A DNA stretch of 55,087 bases from an uncultured Chloroflexota bacterium (GTDB taxonomy: Bacteria > Chloroflexota > Chloroflexia > Chloroflexales > Roseiflexaceae). Position 1 is the stretch's first letter. Each line of letters begins with the position of its first letter. Where the stretch lies: the NCBI GenBank assembly GCA_937876225.1, contig CALFIC010000018.1, positions 1 to 55,087 of the forward strand, in the 5' to 3' direction. The translations under genes were made by a program, and so were the position numbers. The notes under the pieces are model-generated. The model worked only from the letters and a program-made list of their open reading frames with translations. It searched no databases and was not told where the DNA came from. Shown piece by piece: positions 1 to 7,984 of this stretch.

Positions 1-62
1 GGAATTGGGAATTGGGAATTGGGAATTGGGAATTGGGAATTGGGAATTGGGAATTGGGAATT
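1..62. repeat. heptamer tandem repeat (GGGAATT)n
   Basis: Eight complete GGGAATT units plus a partial one stand in perfect tandem and probably continue beyond the window edge. The tract lies inside the methyltransferase reading frame. Because 7 is not a multiple of 3, the tract reads through all frames in turn and contains no stop codon on either strand. Short heptanucleotide repeats (STRR type) are known in cyanobacterial genomes. Confidence 0.97.
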
Positions 63-191
63 TTCCGCGCCGAAATCAATTGTCATAAGATCGGTGATTT
101 GGGCAATTTGGTGGTGAATTGATGCTAAAAGTTGGCGTTTGCCGCCGGCCCATTTGAGGAATGGTTTGATGGGGGTGTGGTCCGATTGCAT
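1..191 (-). CDS. DNA adenine methyltransferase (D12/Dam family), 5' part only
   Basis: Reading the minus strand from the ATG at 191-189 gives an open frame to the window edge (63 codons, no stop). Residues 8-22 read IKPFLKWAGGKRQLL, which is the N-terminal SAM-binding motif of D12-class N6-adenine DNA methyltransferases (Dam, DpnM). The first 43 residues look like an ordinary coding start. From base 62 down to 1 the frame consists of the heptamer repeat, read as repeated NSQFPIP. In Dam-like enzymes a motif such as EPFxGGG normally follows soon after this point and is not seen here. The rest of the gene, including the DPPY motif, would lie left of the window. Either the gene carries an in-frame, length-variable repeat, or it was broken by one. 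No strong ribosome-binding site is visible (AAAGGG lies about 10 nt upstream). The family call is fairly firm; functionality is unknown. Confidence 0.62.
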   Translation of the reverse strand, partial: MQSDHTPIKPFLKWAGGKRQLLASIHHQIAQITDLMTIDFGAENSQFPIPNSQFPIPNSQFPI

Positions 192-208
192 GTCCCGTAG
201 CCCTTTGG

Positions 209-228
209 AGGTATGTATTTACATACCT
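209..228. promoter_or_regulatory. inverted repeat, probable operator
   Basis: A perfect 9-2-9 inverted repeat, AGGTATGTA-TT-TACATACCT, lies 18 nt upstream of the methyltransferase start. On the minus strand a TATAGG -10-like hexamer overlaps its outer edge (225-230). The geometry suits a dimeric helix-turn-helix repressor such as an R-M controller or XRE protein, but no such regulator is visible in the window. Confidence 0.5.
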
Positions 229-292
229 ATACGGGCATTATTGATCGATATGCGATTGCGATCAAATATGGGCGTACGGACGCAGGCGTTAC

Positions 293-332
293 GGGCGAAT
301 AGGGGCGAATAAATTCGCCCCATTATTCGCCC
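293..332. repeat. 40-bp nested inverted repeat, copy 1
   Basis: A 40-bp element is built of an outer pair (GGGCGAATA / TATTCGCCC) around an inner hairpin (GGGGCGAA-TAAA-TTCGCCCC). It is identical to the copy at 420-459. Two CCCTTACTTG-like decamers follow directly. It resembles an extragenic palindrome (REP/MITE-like). Confidence 0.9.
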
Positions 333-419
333 TTACTTGCCCTTACTTGCCCGTACGTTGTTGGCGAACCTGCACGTAGTTGGCTACGCACCACGCAGGG
401 GGGGAGGGGGCGCAGGCGG

Positions 420-459
420 GGGCGAATAGGGGCGAATAAATTCGCCCCATTATTCGCCC
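420..459. repeat. 40-bp nested inverted repeat, copy 2 (possible recG terminator)
   Basis: This is an exact second copy of the 293-332 element, 26 bp downstream of the recG stop codon. Its inner hairpin could end the recG transcript, although there is no T-tract. Bases 192-485 contain no convincing gene: only these repeats, the operator-like palindrome and a TTGATCG/CGATCAA pair at 241-265. Confidence 0.9.
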
Positions 460-485
460 GTACGTACGATTGTTGGCGCCGGAGA

Positions 486-3077
486 CTAATTCGATTCGAC
501 GGCTTTGGCCCAAAAGGCCTCGACTTGCGCTTTGAGCAAGGCGTGTTGCAGTTGGGCCAAAGCCGGGTCATCGCGTAGAATCGTTTTGGCTTCGAGTTGG
601 GCGGCGTGGAGCAGGCGGGTATCGGTGAGCTGGGCGATTTTGAGGTCGGGGGTGCCACTCTGGCGCGTGCCAAAAAACTCGCCTGGGCCACGGAGCTCGA
701 GGTCGATTTCGGCCAAACGGAAGCCGTCGCGAGTCTCTTCCATGGCGCCGAGCCGCTTGGTGGTGACCTCGCTGTCGCGGTCACTCACGAGGATGCAGTA
801 GCTTTTGTGCTGACCACGACCGACCCGACCACGGAATTGGTGGAGCTGGGCCAGCCCAAAGCGGTCGGCGCCTTCGATCATCATGGTGGTGGCGTTGGGG
901 ATATCGATGCCCACTTCGATGACGGCGGTCGCCACCAAAATATCGTATTCGTGGTTGCGAAAGGCCAACATCACCGCGTCTTTGTCTTTGGGACTCATTT
1001 TGCCGTGAATCAAGGTCACCCGTAGGTCGGGGAAGACCTCGGTTTGTAACTTGATGTGCATCTCTTCGGCAGAGGGCAGGTCGGATTTTTCACTTTCTTC
1101 GACCAACGGGCAGACCACAAAGGCTTGGCGCCCCGCGCTGATTTCTTTGCGCATATGTTTGTAGGCCCGCTCGCGTTCGTGCAACCGGATGCGTTTGGTC
1201 AAAATGACTTGGCGCCCAGGGGGTAATTCGTTGAGGATGGAAGTATCGAGGTCGCCATAAATGGTCATCGTCAATGTGCGGGGGATGGGGGTGGCCGTCA
1301 TCACCAACAAATGGGGATTGTGGCCTTTGTCTTTGAGTTTTTGGCGTTGCTCCACACCAAAACGGTGCTGTTCGTCGACAATCGCGATCCCCAAGCGGTG
1401 GTATTGCACCGATTCGGTAATCAAGGCGTGGGTGCCCACAATCAAATCGACCTCGCCGTTGGCGATGCCTTCGAGGACCCGCCGGCGCTCTTTGGCGCCG
1501 AGGCTGCCGGTGAGCAGCGCGACACGCACGCCGTCGCTTTGCTGGGGATCCATGCCCAGCAGCTGTTGGATTTCGGCCAAACGACTGCGTTGTTCTTCGT
1601 CGATGCCACTCTGCCACTCGCGCGAGCGCCGGACTTGGATTGTGCCTAGCAGATTGCGCAGCCCACGGTAATGTTGCTCGGCCAGGATTTCGGTGGGGGC
1701 CATGATGGCCGCTTGGAAGCCGTTGGCGACCGCTTGCAGTGCCGTAGCCGCCGCCACTGCCGTTTTGCCGCTACCGACGTCGCCTTGGAGTAAGCGTGCC
1801 ATTGGCACAGGGGTGCCCATGTCGGCAAAAATCTCGCCCAAGGCGTTGGTTTGGGCATTGGTCAGTGCAAACGGCAATATCGAGAGGAAGGCCTGATGGG
1901 CTTCGTCGTTGTAGGGGATGGCGTAGCCGTCTTCGCGTTGCCAGGCGATTTTGCGTTGCAAAACACCCAATTGAATCGCCAAAAATTCGTCAAATCCCAG
2001 TCGCGTACGCGCCGCCACAATGTCTTCGGCAGTGCGGGGGAAGTGGATGGCGGCGATGGCGCTGGCCAAATCAATCAGCCCCGCCCGTTGACGCACCTCG
2101 GCAGGCAAGGGGTCGGCTACTTCGCTGGCGTAACGGTCGACCACTTGTTTGATGAGGGTGCGGGCACTGCGTTCGGCCAAGCCTTTGGTCAAGGGGTGGA
2201 CGGGCACCAAGCGCCCCACGTGGATCATTTCGTCGGGGCTGAGGGCTTGGAAGGGTTGCCAATCGGGGCTGTTCATTTGGCGCTGGCCGGCATATAACTC
2301 AACCTTGCCACTGAGCATGATTTGCATGCCGATGGTGACTTGGCGCGCCAGCCACGGTTGGCGATAAAAGACTGCTTTGAGGATGCCTGTCTCGTCTTCG
2401 AGCTTGATTTCGACCGCATTGCCACCACTGCGCATACTAAAGGTACGGATGTCGACCACATTGGCCACAACCGTCTCGAGTTGGCCCGGGCGGAGCTCGG
2501 AAATAGTGGTGCGTTTGGAAAAATCGTCGTAGCGGAAGGGGTAGTGCTGGAGCAAATCGCGAATGGTACGCACCCCTAGTCGTCGGAAGGCTTGGGCATT
2601 GACTTTGCCCACGCCGGACAACGCCTCGAGTGGCGAATCAAGGGTGATAGGCGCATTGGCAGGCGCTTTGTCGGCTGCTTTGGTTTTGGGTTTGGCTGTG
2701 CTGGATGTTCCGGTTGCGGTAGCCGGTTTCTTTTTGGGTGTTTTCGGTGCCGGCTCTGCGGGTACGACTGCCGGCGGTGCCTCAACTGGTTGCCCTAGCG
2801 CCACATAGAGCTGGCGCAGGGTGGTGATGGCACCACCGAGCTGACTATCACGCTGGTCCTGATCCCAACTGTAATAGCCGCGTAAGCCGCTTAGGAGCCG
2901 GGTGACCTCGGCGTGCTGGGCGGCAGCAGGGTATTGGGTGCTCCATTCAAACAAAAACGCATCGAGGCCGCCGTCGTGGGCCGCATTGCGGCACCCGTCG
3001 AGTTGCTCGGCGCGCAAGGCGACGCCGAGCGCTTTGACCCCGTCGCGGGCGGCTGTCGGATCAAGAGAGCCCTTCAT
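486..3077 (-). CDS. recG: ATP-dependent DNA helicase RecG
   Basis: RecG is a superfamily 2 helicase that remodels stalled replication forks and branched DNA. The 863-residue product has a helix-hairpin-helix segment (about 151-170), an OB-fold wedge domain (about 195-290), Walker A GDVGSGKT (432-439), then DEQHRFG, TATPIPRT and, in the C-terminal helicase lobe, RFRGRVGRGQ-type motif VI. It is longer than E. coli RecG (about 690) because of a roughly 95-residue N-terminal extension and an Ala/Pro/Lys-rich linker (about 96-142). Extended N-termini are known in some RecG proteins. The ATG at 3077 is preceded by GGGAG. The first 17 bp overlap the end of degV, so the two genes are probably translationally coupled in an Asp23-degV-recG operon. 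Confidence 0.97.
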   Translation of the reverse strand: MKGSLDPTAARDGVKALGVALRAEQLDGCRNAAHDGGLDAFLFEWSTQYPAAAQHAEVTRLLSGLRGYYSWDQDQRDSQLGGAITTLRQLYVALGQPVEAPPAVVPAEPAPKTPKKKPATATGTSSTAKPKTKAADKAPANAPITLDSPLEALSGVGKVNAQAFRRLGVRTIRDLLQHYPFRYDDFSKRTTISELRPGQLETVVANVVDIRTFSMRSGGNAVEIKLEDETGILKAVFYRQPWLARQVTIGMQIMLSGKVELYAGQRQMNSPDWQPFQALSPDEMIHVGRLVPVHPLTKGLAERSARTLIKQVVDRYASEVADPLPAEVRQRAGLIDLASAIAAIHFPRTAEDIVAARTRLGFDEFLAIQLGVLQRKIAWQREDGYAIPYNDEAHQAFLSILPFALTNAQTNALGEIFADMGTPVPMARLLQGDVGSGKTAVAAATALQAVANGFQAAIMAPTEILAEQHYRGLRNLLGTIQVRRSREWQSGIDEEQRSRLAEIQQLLGMDPQQSDGVRVALLTGSLGAKERRRVLEGIANGEVDLIVGTHALITESVQYHRLGIAIVDEQHRFGVEQRQKLKDKGHNPHLLVMTATPIPRTLTMTIYGDLDTSILNELPPGRQVILTKRIRLHERERAYKHMRKEISAGRQAFVVCPLVEESEKSDLPSAEEMHIKLQTEVFPDLRVTLIHGKMSPKDKDAVMLAFRNHEYDILVATAVIEVGIDIPNATTMMIEGADRFGLAQLHQFRGRVGRGQHKSYCILVSDRDSEVTTKRLGAMEETRDGFRLAEIDLELRGPGEFFGTRQSGTPDLKIAQLTDTRLLHAAQLEAKTILRDDPALAQLQHALLKAQVEAFWAKAVESN

Positions 3078-3909
3078 AGACCGCTACTCCCATGGCTCCT
3101 GGCCCTAACATCACGGCACTACTGGCACTCATCTGCATGGTGGTCACTTCCCCACGCGGGAAGACAGGGTCGAGGCGTTCGAGGAATTTGTCGACATCTT
3201 CGGGCGACGTCGTATAGAGCACACTCACCGCTTGCACTTTGGGGAAGTCTTCGACAAAGGTCGCCAAGCCTTCGATTGCTTTGGTGCGAGTGCGGGTACG
3301 CTCGTAGAGCACAATCTCGCCATCGTCGAGGAGCAATAGTGGTTTGATGCGTTGCAGTGAGCTGACGTTGCTGTTGGTATATTCGAGGCAGCCTGCTTGC
3401 TCGAGGGCATCGATAGTATCGACAAAAAAGACAAAATGGGTGTGGGTAACCGCTTCGGTAATCATGCGCTCTACTTCGCTAGGCGAAGCGCCGTCTTGGA
3501 CGGCTCGAGCGGCATGCATCACCACGGTGCCCAACCCCGCCGAAAACGATTTGCTATCGACTACCCGTACTTTGGCGGCCGTAGCAGGGATGCGGCTCTG
3601 GGTTTGCTGCACCATGCGGTAAATAGGGCTGAGTTGGGCTGCCATATGAATCGAAAAAATATAGTCGTAGCGCTCGGTGACGCGCCGGAAGGTGGCATCG
3701 AGGTCTACTTGACTGGGTGGCAAAAACCGCGGTCGCAAGCGACCGTCGTCGATGAGCTGGTAGTATTGTTCATTGCCCAGCTCGGTACCGGCCCGGAATG
3801 ATTGATCGCCGAATTGGATTTGGGTGGGAATAATGTCGATATCGAGTTCATGGGCGAGCTCTGCGGAAATGTCTGCAGTGCTGTCTGAGATGATTTTAAT
3901 ACGCGCCAC
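3061..3909 (-). CDS. DegV family fatty-acid-binding protein
   Basis: DegV/FakB proteins bind a fatty acid and, where a FakA kinase is present, present it for phosphorylation. The 282-residue product has the family's N-terminal DSTADIS motif and the VVDSKSFSAGLG lipid-binding segment. The start is GTG at 3909, with AAAGGAAC about 9 nt upstream on the minus strand. It sits 13 nt after the Asp23-like gene and overlaps recG. In Firmicutes rpmB, yloU (Asp23-like), the FakA-type gene and recG are also neighbours, so this is a recognisable conserved neighbourhood with a DegV gene in the FakA position. No FakA kinase is encoded in the window. Confidence 0.9.
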   Translation of the reverse strand: MARIKIISDSTADISAELAHELDIDIIPTQIQFGDQSFRAGTELGNEQYYQLIDDGRLRPRFLPPSQVDLDATFRRVTERYDYIFSIHMAAQLSPIYRMVQQTQSRIPATAAKVRVVDSKSFSAGLGTVVMHAARAVQDGASPSEVERMITEAVTHTHFVFFVDTIDALEQAGCLEYTNSNVSSLQRIKPLLLLDDGEIVLYERTRTRTKAIEGLATFVEDFPKVQAVSVLYTTSPEDVDKFLERLDPVFPRGEVTTMQMSASSAVMLGPGAMGVAVYEGLS

Positions 3910-3922
3910 GTTGTTTGTTCCT

Positions 3923-4285
3923 TTATGTTGTTGGTGTGGAGGGGACTACCGTCGCCACACTGAGTTGGACGGTGACGTTCACCCCGAGCCAATCTGAAAG
4001 CGCTTGGTGGAGTCGCGTTTGCACGCTGGCAATCTGTGGGAATGTCATATCGTCGACACGGACGGCAATGGCTACTTGGATAGAATCATAACGAGTAATG
4101 ATAACCGATTGCCAGGCATCGGGGTGGGTGACGGCAATTGCGTGGGATCCAATCCCGCGGACGAGTGGGATTTGGGCTAGTTGATAGCACACATAGCGTG
4201 CTAGGGCACGGTTGGTAATCTGGATTTGGCCAGAAGTCTGTGGTTCAAGTTGCCAATCGTTGTTATGTATGGTATTATTTTGCAT
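3923..4285 (-). CDS. Asp23/Gls24 (YloU-like) family protein
   Basis: A small protein of about 120 residues, beginning MQNNTIHNNDW, with the pattern of the Asp23/Gls24 (DUF322) family: GQIQITNRALARYV near the N-terminus, then alternating strands ending in GVNVTVQLSV. Members are envelope-associated or alkaline-shock proteins of poorly known function. I chose the ATG at 4285 because the domain begins shortly after it. An upstream ATG at 4384 would run through the divergent rpmB start region and is unlikely. There is no clear ribosome-binding site, so the start is uncertain. It is the first gene of the degV-recG operon and is divergent from rpmB. Confidence 0.75.
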   Translation of the reverse strand: MQNNTIHNNDWQLEPQTSGQIQITNRALARYVCYQLAQIPLVRGIGSHAIAVTHPDAWQSVIITRYDSIQVAIAVRVDDMTFPQIASVQTRLHQALSDWLGVNVTVQLSVATVVPSTPTT

Positions 4286-4334
4286 TAGTGTGTCACACAT
4301 GTATTGTGTAGATAATCTCCTAGGAGGAGTCATC

Positions 4335-4544
4335 ATGGCGAAATGCCAAATCTGCGATAAGGGGCTGACGTTCGGCCGTAACATCCGTCACCAAGCATCA
4401 GGTGGCTGGTTCCGGCGCGCTCCTCGCACCAATCGAACGTTCAAGGCCAACATTCAACGCACCACGTTGACACTCGAAGGCGGCTTGCAGGTGCAAGTCA
4501 GCGTCTGCACCAAGTGCTTGCGCACCATGTACCGCTCACGCTAG
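4335..4544 (+). CDS. rpmB: 50S ribosomal protein L28
   Basis: L28 is a small protein of the large ribosomal subunit. The 69-residue product starts MAKCQICDKGLTFGRNIRH, and the CxxC at the N-terminus is matched by VSVCTKCLRTM near the C-terminus, giving the four-cysteine zinc-binding form of L28. The ATG at 4335 follows a strong AGGAGG at 4323-4328. A GATAAT -10-like hexamer lies at 4311-4316. The gene is transcribed alone and ends before a palindrome at 4582-4617. Length and motifs are normal for the family. Confidence 0.97.
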   Translation: MAKCQICDKGLTFGRNIRHQASGGWFRRAPRTNRTFKANIQRTTLTLEGGLQVQVSVCTKCLRTMYRSR

Positions 4545-4581
4545 TCTTCTTATTATAGAAGATTGCCTGAGTCATCGCAAC

Positions 4582-4617
4582 CAGCAACCCCCGTGGGAAT
4601 TCCCACGGGGGTTGCTG
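4582..4617. terminator. perfect 36-bp palindrome, bidirectional terminator
   Basis: Two 18-nt arms (CAGCAACCCCCGTGGGAA and its exact complement) meet with no loop between convergent rpmB and the HAD phosphatase gene. It can form a very stable hairpin in either transcript but lacks a clear T-tract. Confidence 0.7.
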
Positions 4618-4620
4618 TGT

Positions 4621-5439
4621 CTATTGCGCCGTCGCACCGAGCAACAAATGCTCAATCGCCCACGCCACCCCCGCATCGTCGATGCTGGGGATTGTTTGCT
4701 TGGCGATGGCTTTGAGGGCGGGGATGGCATTGCCCATCGCCAGCCCCAGCCCGGCCCACGTCACCATCTCGAGGTCGTTTTCTTGGTCGCCAATCGCCAC
4801 CACGGCGGCTTGGGGGATGCCCAATTGCTGCGCTAATTCCGCCAAGGCCCGTCCTTTGCTGACACCGAGCGCCGTCAATTCGCCAAAGAGTTGGTGTGAG
4901 CGAGTGGTGACGAGGCGGTCGCCCACGGCGCGTTGCAGTTCGGCTAGGGTTGGTCCCACAATCTCGGGCTCGGCCACAAACAACAGCTTAGTGGCGGGGT
5001 GTTGGGCCACCACGGCCGGCAAATCGTCGCATAAGCGCACTTCGGCCCCTTCGGGGTGATAACTGAGGTAGAGGTCGAGTTCAGGGCGGCGCTGGGCAAT
5101 ATGCAAGACTTCGTCGATATAGGCCACCACAAAAATATCCCGGTCGAGCAGCATCTGCACCGCTTCGGCGGTAACCGCCCCCGGCATGGTCATGGCGTAG
5201 CGGATGTGGCCACTCGGCGCGTCGCGGATGACGGCCCCTTGGTAGCAAATCAACGGTTGTTGGATATTGAGGGCGGTGGCAAACGGCAAGGCCGCCCCAT
5301 ACATCCGTCCAGTGGCAATGGTGACGATAATCCCCGCCGCTTGGGCGGCAGCAATTGCGGCATTGACGCGTGGGTCAATGGAAAGGTCATGGCTGACGAC
5401 AGTGCCGTCGAGGTCGAGCGCGAGTAGTTGGTAACGCAC
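4621..5439 (-). CDS. HAD superfamily phosphatase, Cof type
   Basis: This is a cytoplasmic haloacid-dehalogenase-like hydrolase of the Cof/YidA subgroup (IIB cap), which dephosphorylates sugar phosphates, nucleotides or cofactors. Visible motifs are LDLDGTVV (nucleophile Asp9 and Asp11), ATGR (motif II), SKGRAL (motif III Lys) and GDQENDLEM (motif IV acids), all in the expected order in 272 residues. I chose the GTG at 5439 because AAGGAG precedes it by 5 nt and the HAD motif starts at residue 8. An extended -10 (TGTTACAAT) lies about 30 nt upstream. It is a single gene convergent with rpmB, and its substrate cannot be predicted. Confidence 0.92.
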   Translation of the reverse strand: MRYQLLALDLDGTVVSHDLSIDPRVNAAIAAAQAAGIIVTIATGRMYGAALPFATALNIQQPLICYQGAVIRDAPSGHIRYAMTMPGAVTAEAVQMLLDRDIFVVAYIDEVLHIAQRRPELDLYLSYHPEGAEVRLCDDLPAVVAQHPATKLLFVAEPEIVGPTLAELQRAVGDRLVTTRSHQLFGELTALGVSKGRALAELAQQLGIPQAAVVAIGDQENDLEMVTWAGLGLAMGNAIPALKAIAKQTIPSIDDAGVAWAIEHLLLGATAQ

Positions 5440-5719
5440 AAAAACTCCTTGGTGAGCGATCTGTGCGCATTGTAACAATAAATCACCTGTGGTGGCACGA
5501 AATCTGCGGCGAGTACGGGTGTACCGTCACCTATTCACCGCTGCCGCCCGATACTTTTTTATGAAAAAAACAATAGTCGGTGGTCGGTGAATGCGCATCC
5601 TGACGCCCGTTCCCATGCACCGCACGACCTACCGCATGCCCGCAACTAGGGTGGGGCGGCGGGGACAACCATCGCTATCTAGTATGGCATCGCCGCCCAA
5701 TATGCTAAAATACGCCCCT

Positions 5720-7138
5720 ATGCATAATCCGTTGCTACGGCGCTTGTTTGGCGCAACCATTGCCTATACGTTGGTGGGATTGGTCGGGCCCGCAGTGGGG
5801 TTCGTGCTGACGCCGTTGTATGTGCGGGCGCTGGGGATGGCCGGCTACGGCACCGTCGATTTGTTACAAACATTCGCCAATATGGCCTATACCGCCGCCA
5901 TTATCGGTATGCCGATGGTGCTCGCAAGTGTCTATGTGCAACGTGCCGCCGAATCTGAACGTGCCGACGTCATCGCCAATGCCTTGGCGGTAGTAGTCGG
6001 GTGGGCGGCGCTCATCGCACTCGGGCTGAGCCTGTGTGCCCCTTGGCTGGCCCAATTGACCCAGCGCCCCGCTACGGCCTGGCTGATGCAAATCCAATTG
6101 CTGGCGATGCCGTTTGGGGTGGTGCATGGCACACTAGTGGCCATGTTGCGCTTGCGTGAAGCGGTGCGCTTGACCCTGGTGTTGACGCTGGTCGGCGTTG
6201 TCGTGACAGCAGCGGTGCGATTAACCTTGGTGGTGTGGCTGGGGTGGGGTATCGCGGGGATGGTCGTCGCCGCTGCCGCTACGCATGTGGTCAACGGTAT
6301 CGTGGCGTTGTGGCTGACCCGCCAATGGTGGCGGGGGCGGGTCGATTGGGCGACGATGCAATTGTTGTGGCGGCGCGGCTTACCCCTCGTGCCCAGCAAT
6401 ATTGCTGTCTGGTTGCTGTTGTATGAAGATCGTTGGTTGTTGGCGGGGGTGATTACTCCTGCCGCCCAAGGGCATTATGCGGTGGCGGCGTTGTTGGTGT
6501 CGCTGCTGGCGCTGGTCATCGACCCCTTTCGTAATGCCTGGCAACCATTGGCGCTGACCTATGCTGAGCGCCCCACGGCGGGGGAGTTTTATGCCACATC
6601 GTTGCGCATCTATGTGGCGGTGGCGCTATTGGCCGCCATGATGATGGGGTTGTGGGCGCCCGAATTGTTGTGGTTGTTTGGTGGGAGCGCTGCCCAACCC
6701 GCCGCGCAGCTGCTGTGGCCGTTGCTGCTTGTGCCGCTGTGTAGCGGTGTAATGACGATTGTGGGCATTGTGCCGACGATTCGTGGCAAATTGACGATTT
6801 TGGGGTGGAGCACCGCTGCCGCTGCCGTGGTCAATACTTTGCTCAACCTATGGCTCATCCCCCATTGGGGCGCCATGGGGGCCGGTATCGCTACGGGGCT
6901 AGCCGCCATGGTGATGCCTAGCATGATTTGGTGGCAAGCACGCCGCATGCTGACCGTGCCCTATGCATGGGGGCTGATGGCTATGTATGTGGTGTTGGCA
7001 GTGGGGGCAGTGGTGCTGGCAGTATGGTTGGGGGCCGATTGGGGCGTCCGGATTGGTGTGGTACTTGGCTACGGCGCACTGGTCGGCGGGTATGAATACC
7101 GCTTGTGGCGCCACGCCCGGCACATTCCCGTGGCGTAA
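5720..7138 (+). CDS. polysaccharide/lipid-linked oligosaccharide flippase (Wzx/MurJ-like, MATE-type fold)
   Basis: A 472-residue integral membrane protein with about 12-14 hydrophobic segments and the usual start of polysaccharide biosynthesis exporters (FGATIAYTLVGLVGPAVGFVLTPLYVRALG), followed by GYGTVDLLQTFAN. Such proteins flip undecaprenyl-linked sugars across the inner membrane. The ATG at 5720 is chosen because the first membrane segment starts soon after it. A -10-like TATGCTAAAAT lies directly upstream, so the mRNA leader may be very short. Longer starts (to 5591) would add a Pro/Arg-rich non-membrane stretch. Its stop is 2 bp from the convergent prmC stop. No other polysaccharide genes adjoin it, although two glycosyltransferases occur at 48.3-50.6 kb. 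Confidence 0.85.
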   Translation: MHNPLLRRLFGATIAYTLVGLVGPAVGFVLTPLYVRALGMAGYGTVDLLQTFANMAYTAAIIGMPMVLASVYVQRAAESERADVIANALAVVVGWAALIALGLSLCAPWLAQLTQRPATAWLMQIQLLAMPFGVVHGTLVAMLRLREAVRLTLVLTLVGVVVTAAVRLTLVVWLGWGIAGMVVAAAATHVVNGIVALWLTRQWWRGRVDWATMQLLWRRGLPLVPSNIAVWLLLYEDRWLLAGVITPAAQGHYAVAALLVSLLALVIDPFRNAWQPLALTYAERPTAGEFYATSLRIYVAVALLAAMMMGLWAPELLWLFGGSAAQPAAQLLWPLLLVPLCSGVMTIVGIVPTIRGKLTILGWSTAAAAVVNTLLNLWLIPHWGAMGAGIATGLAAMVMPSMIWWQARRMLTVPYAWGLMAMYVVLAVGAVVLAVWLGADWGVRIGVVLGYGALVGGYEYRLWRHARHIPVA

Positions 7139-7140
7139 TC

Positions 7141-7983
7141 CTATGCAATTGCGGCGCGTACCACCCGGGCCCAGCCGGCCAAATCGTCATGGACGGTGAC
7201 TTGGGCATCAGGCAGGGCCTGTTGCAACAATGCGCTGACGATGCCCGCTTGGCGCGGGTCGATTTCGCAGGCAAAAACTCCTGGATGGGTCAAATGACTC
7301 GGCAACAAGGCGGCGAGGCGCCGGTAATAATCGGCCCCATCGTCACCGCCGCCAACCAAGGCGAGGTGTGGTTCGTGTTGGCGCACATTGGCGTCGATGT
7401 CGTCGAGCAATGTATAGGGTGGATTACTGACAATCAGCGGCACGGGGCGGAGCATGGTGCACAAATCGCCTTGTACCAAATCGACCTTGACGGGTGGAGC
7501 GAGGCGTGTGCAGTTGATGGTGGTCACGGCCAGGGCTGCCGCCGAAATGTCGACGGCGATGATGTGGGGCGCTGCCGCATGCATCGCCAGACTCAAGGCG
7601 ATACAGCCACTGCCCGTGCCGATATCGACGATGGTGCGGGCGCCGAGCTGTTGGGCATCGTGACGGGCCATATCGACCAGCAATTCGGTTTCGGGGCGGG
7701 GCACCAGCACGCGCTGATCGACATAAAATTCGAAGCTATAAAACTCACGCTGATTGGTGAGGTAGGCGATGGGCACGCCGCTGGCGCGTTGCGTGATAGC
7801 ATGAGCAAACGCCACTGCCACTGCATCGCTGAGTGGGTCTGTATGGTGCAAAATCAGCCGGGTGCGGGTGGTGCCGAGTATGTGCGCCAAGATGAGCTCG
7901 GCGTCGAGACGGGGGGAAGGGCTTGTCGCCTGCAACTGCCGTTGGGCTTGTTGCAGGGCGACGATGACAGTCGGCGTTGGCAT
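7141..7983 (-). CDS. prmC: peptide chain release factor N5-glutamine methyltransferase
   Basis: PrmC methylates the GGQ glutamine of release factors RF1 and RF2 using SAM. The 280-residue protein has the N-terminal helical domain (about 1-85), the linker PIAYLTNQREFYSFEFYVD, the SAM-binding motif VDIGTGSGCIALSLA and the catalytic NPPY. Length is typical. It begins 1 bp after the accA stop, so it is the last gene of an accD-accA-prmC operon. PrmC is more often next to prfA; linkage to acetyl-CoA carboxylase genes is less usual. Confidence 0.95.
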   Translation of the reverse strand: MPTPTVIVALQQAQRQLQATSPSPRLDAELILAHILGTTRTRLILHHTDPLSDAVAVAFAHAITQRASGVPIAYLTNQREFYSFEFYVDQRVLVPRPETELLVDMARHDAQQLGARTIVDIGTGSGCIALSLAMHAAAPHIIAVDISAAALAVTTINCTRLAPPVKVDLVQGDLCTMLRPVPLIVSNPPYTLLDDIDANVRQHEPHLALVGGGDDGADYYRRLAALLPSHLTHPGVFACEIDPRQAGIVSALLQQALPDAQVTVHDDLAGWARVVRAAIA

Positions 7984-7984
7984 A

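Noticed and set aside
323..784. A 153-codon minus-strand frame over the end of recG and the 40-bp repeats
   Set aside because: Composition is Pro/Ser/Arg-rich. It runs through both repeat hairpins and overlaps recG in another frame.
4582..4617. Operator for rpmB or the HAD gene
   Set aside because: It lies downstream of both convergent genes, so a terminator is the simpler reading.
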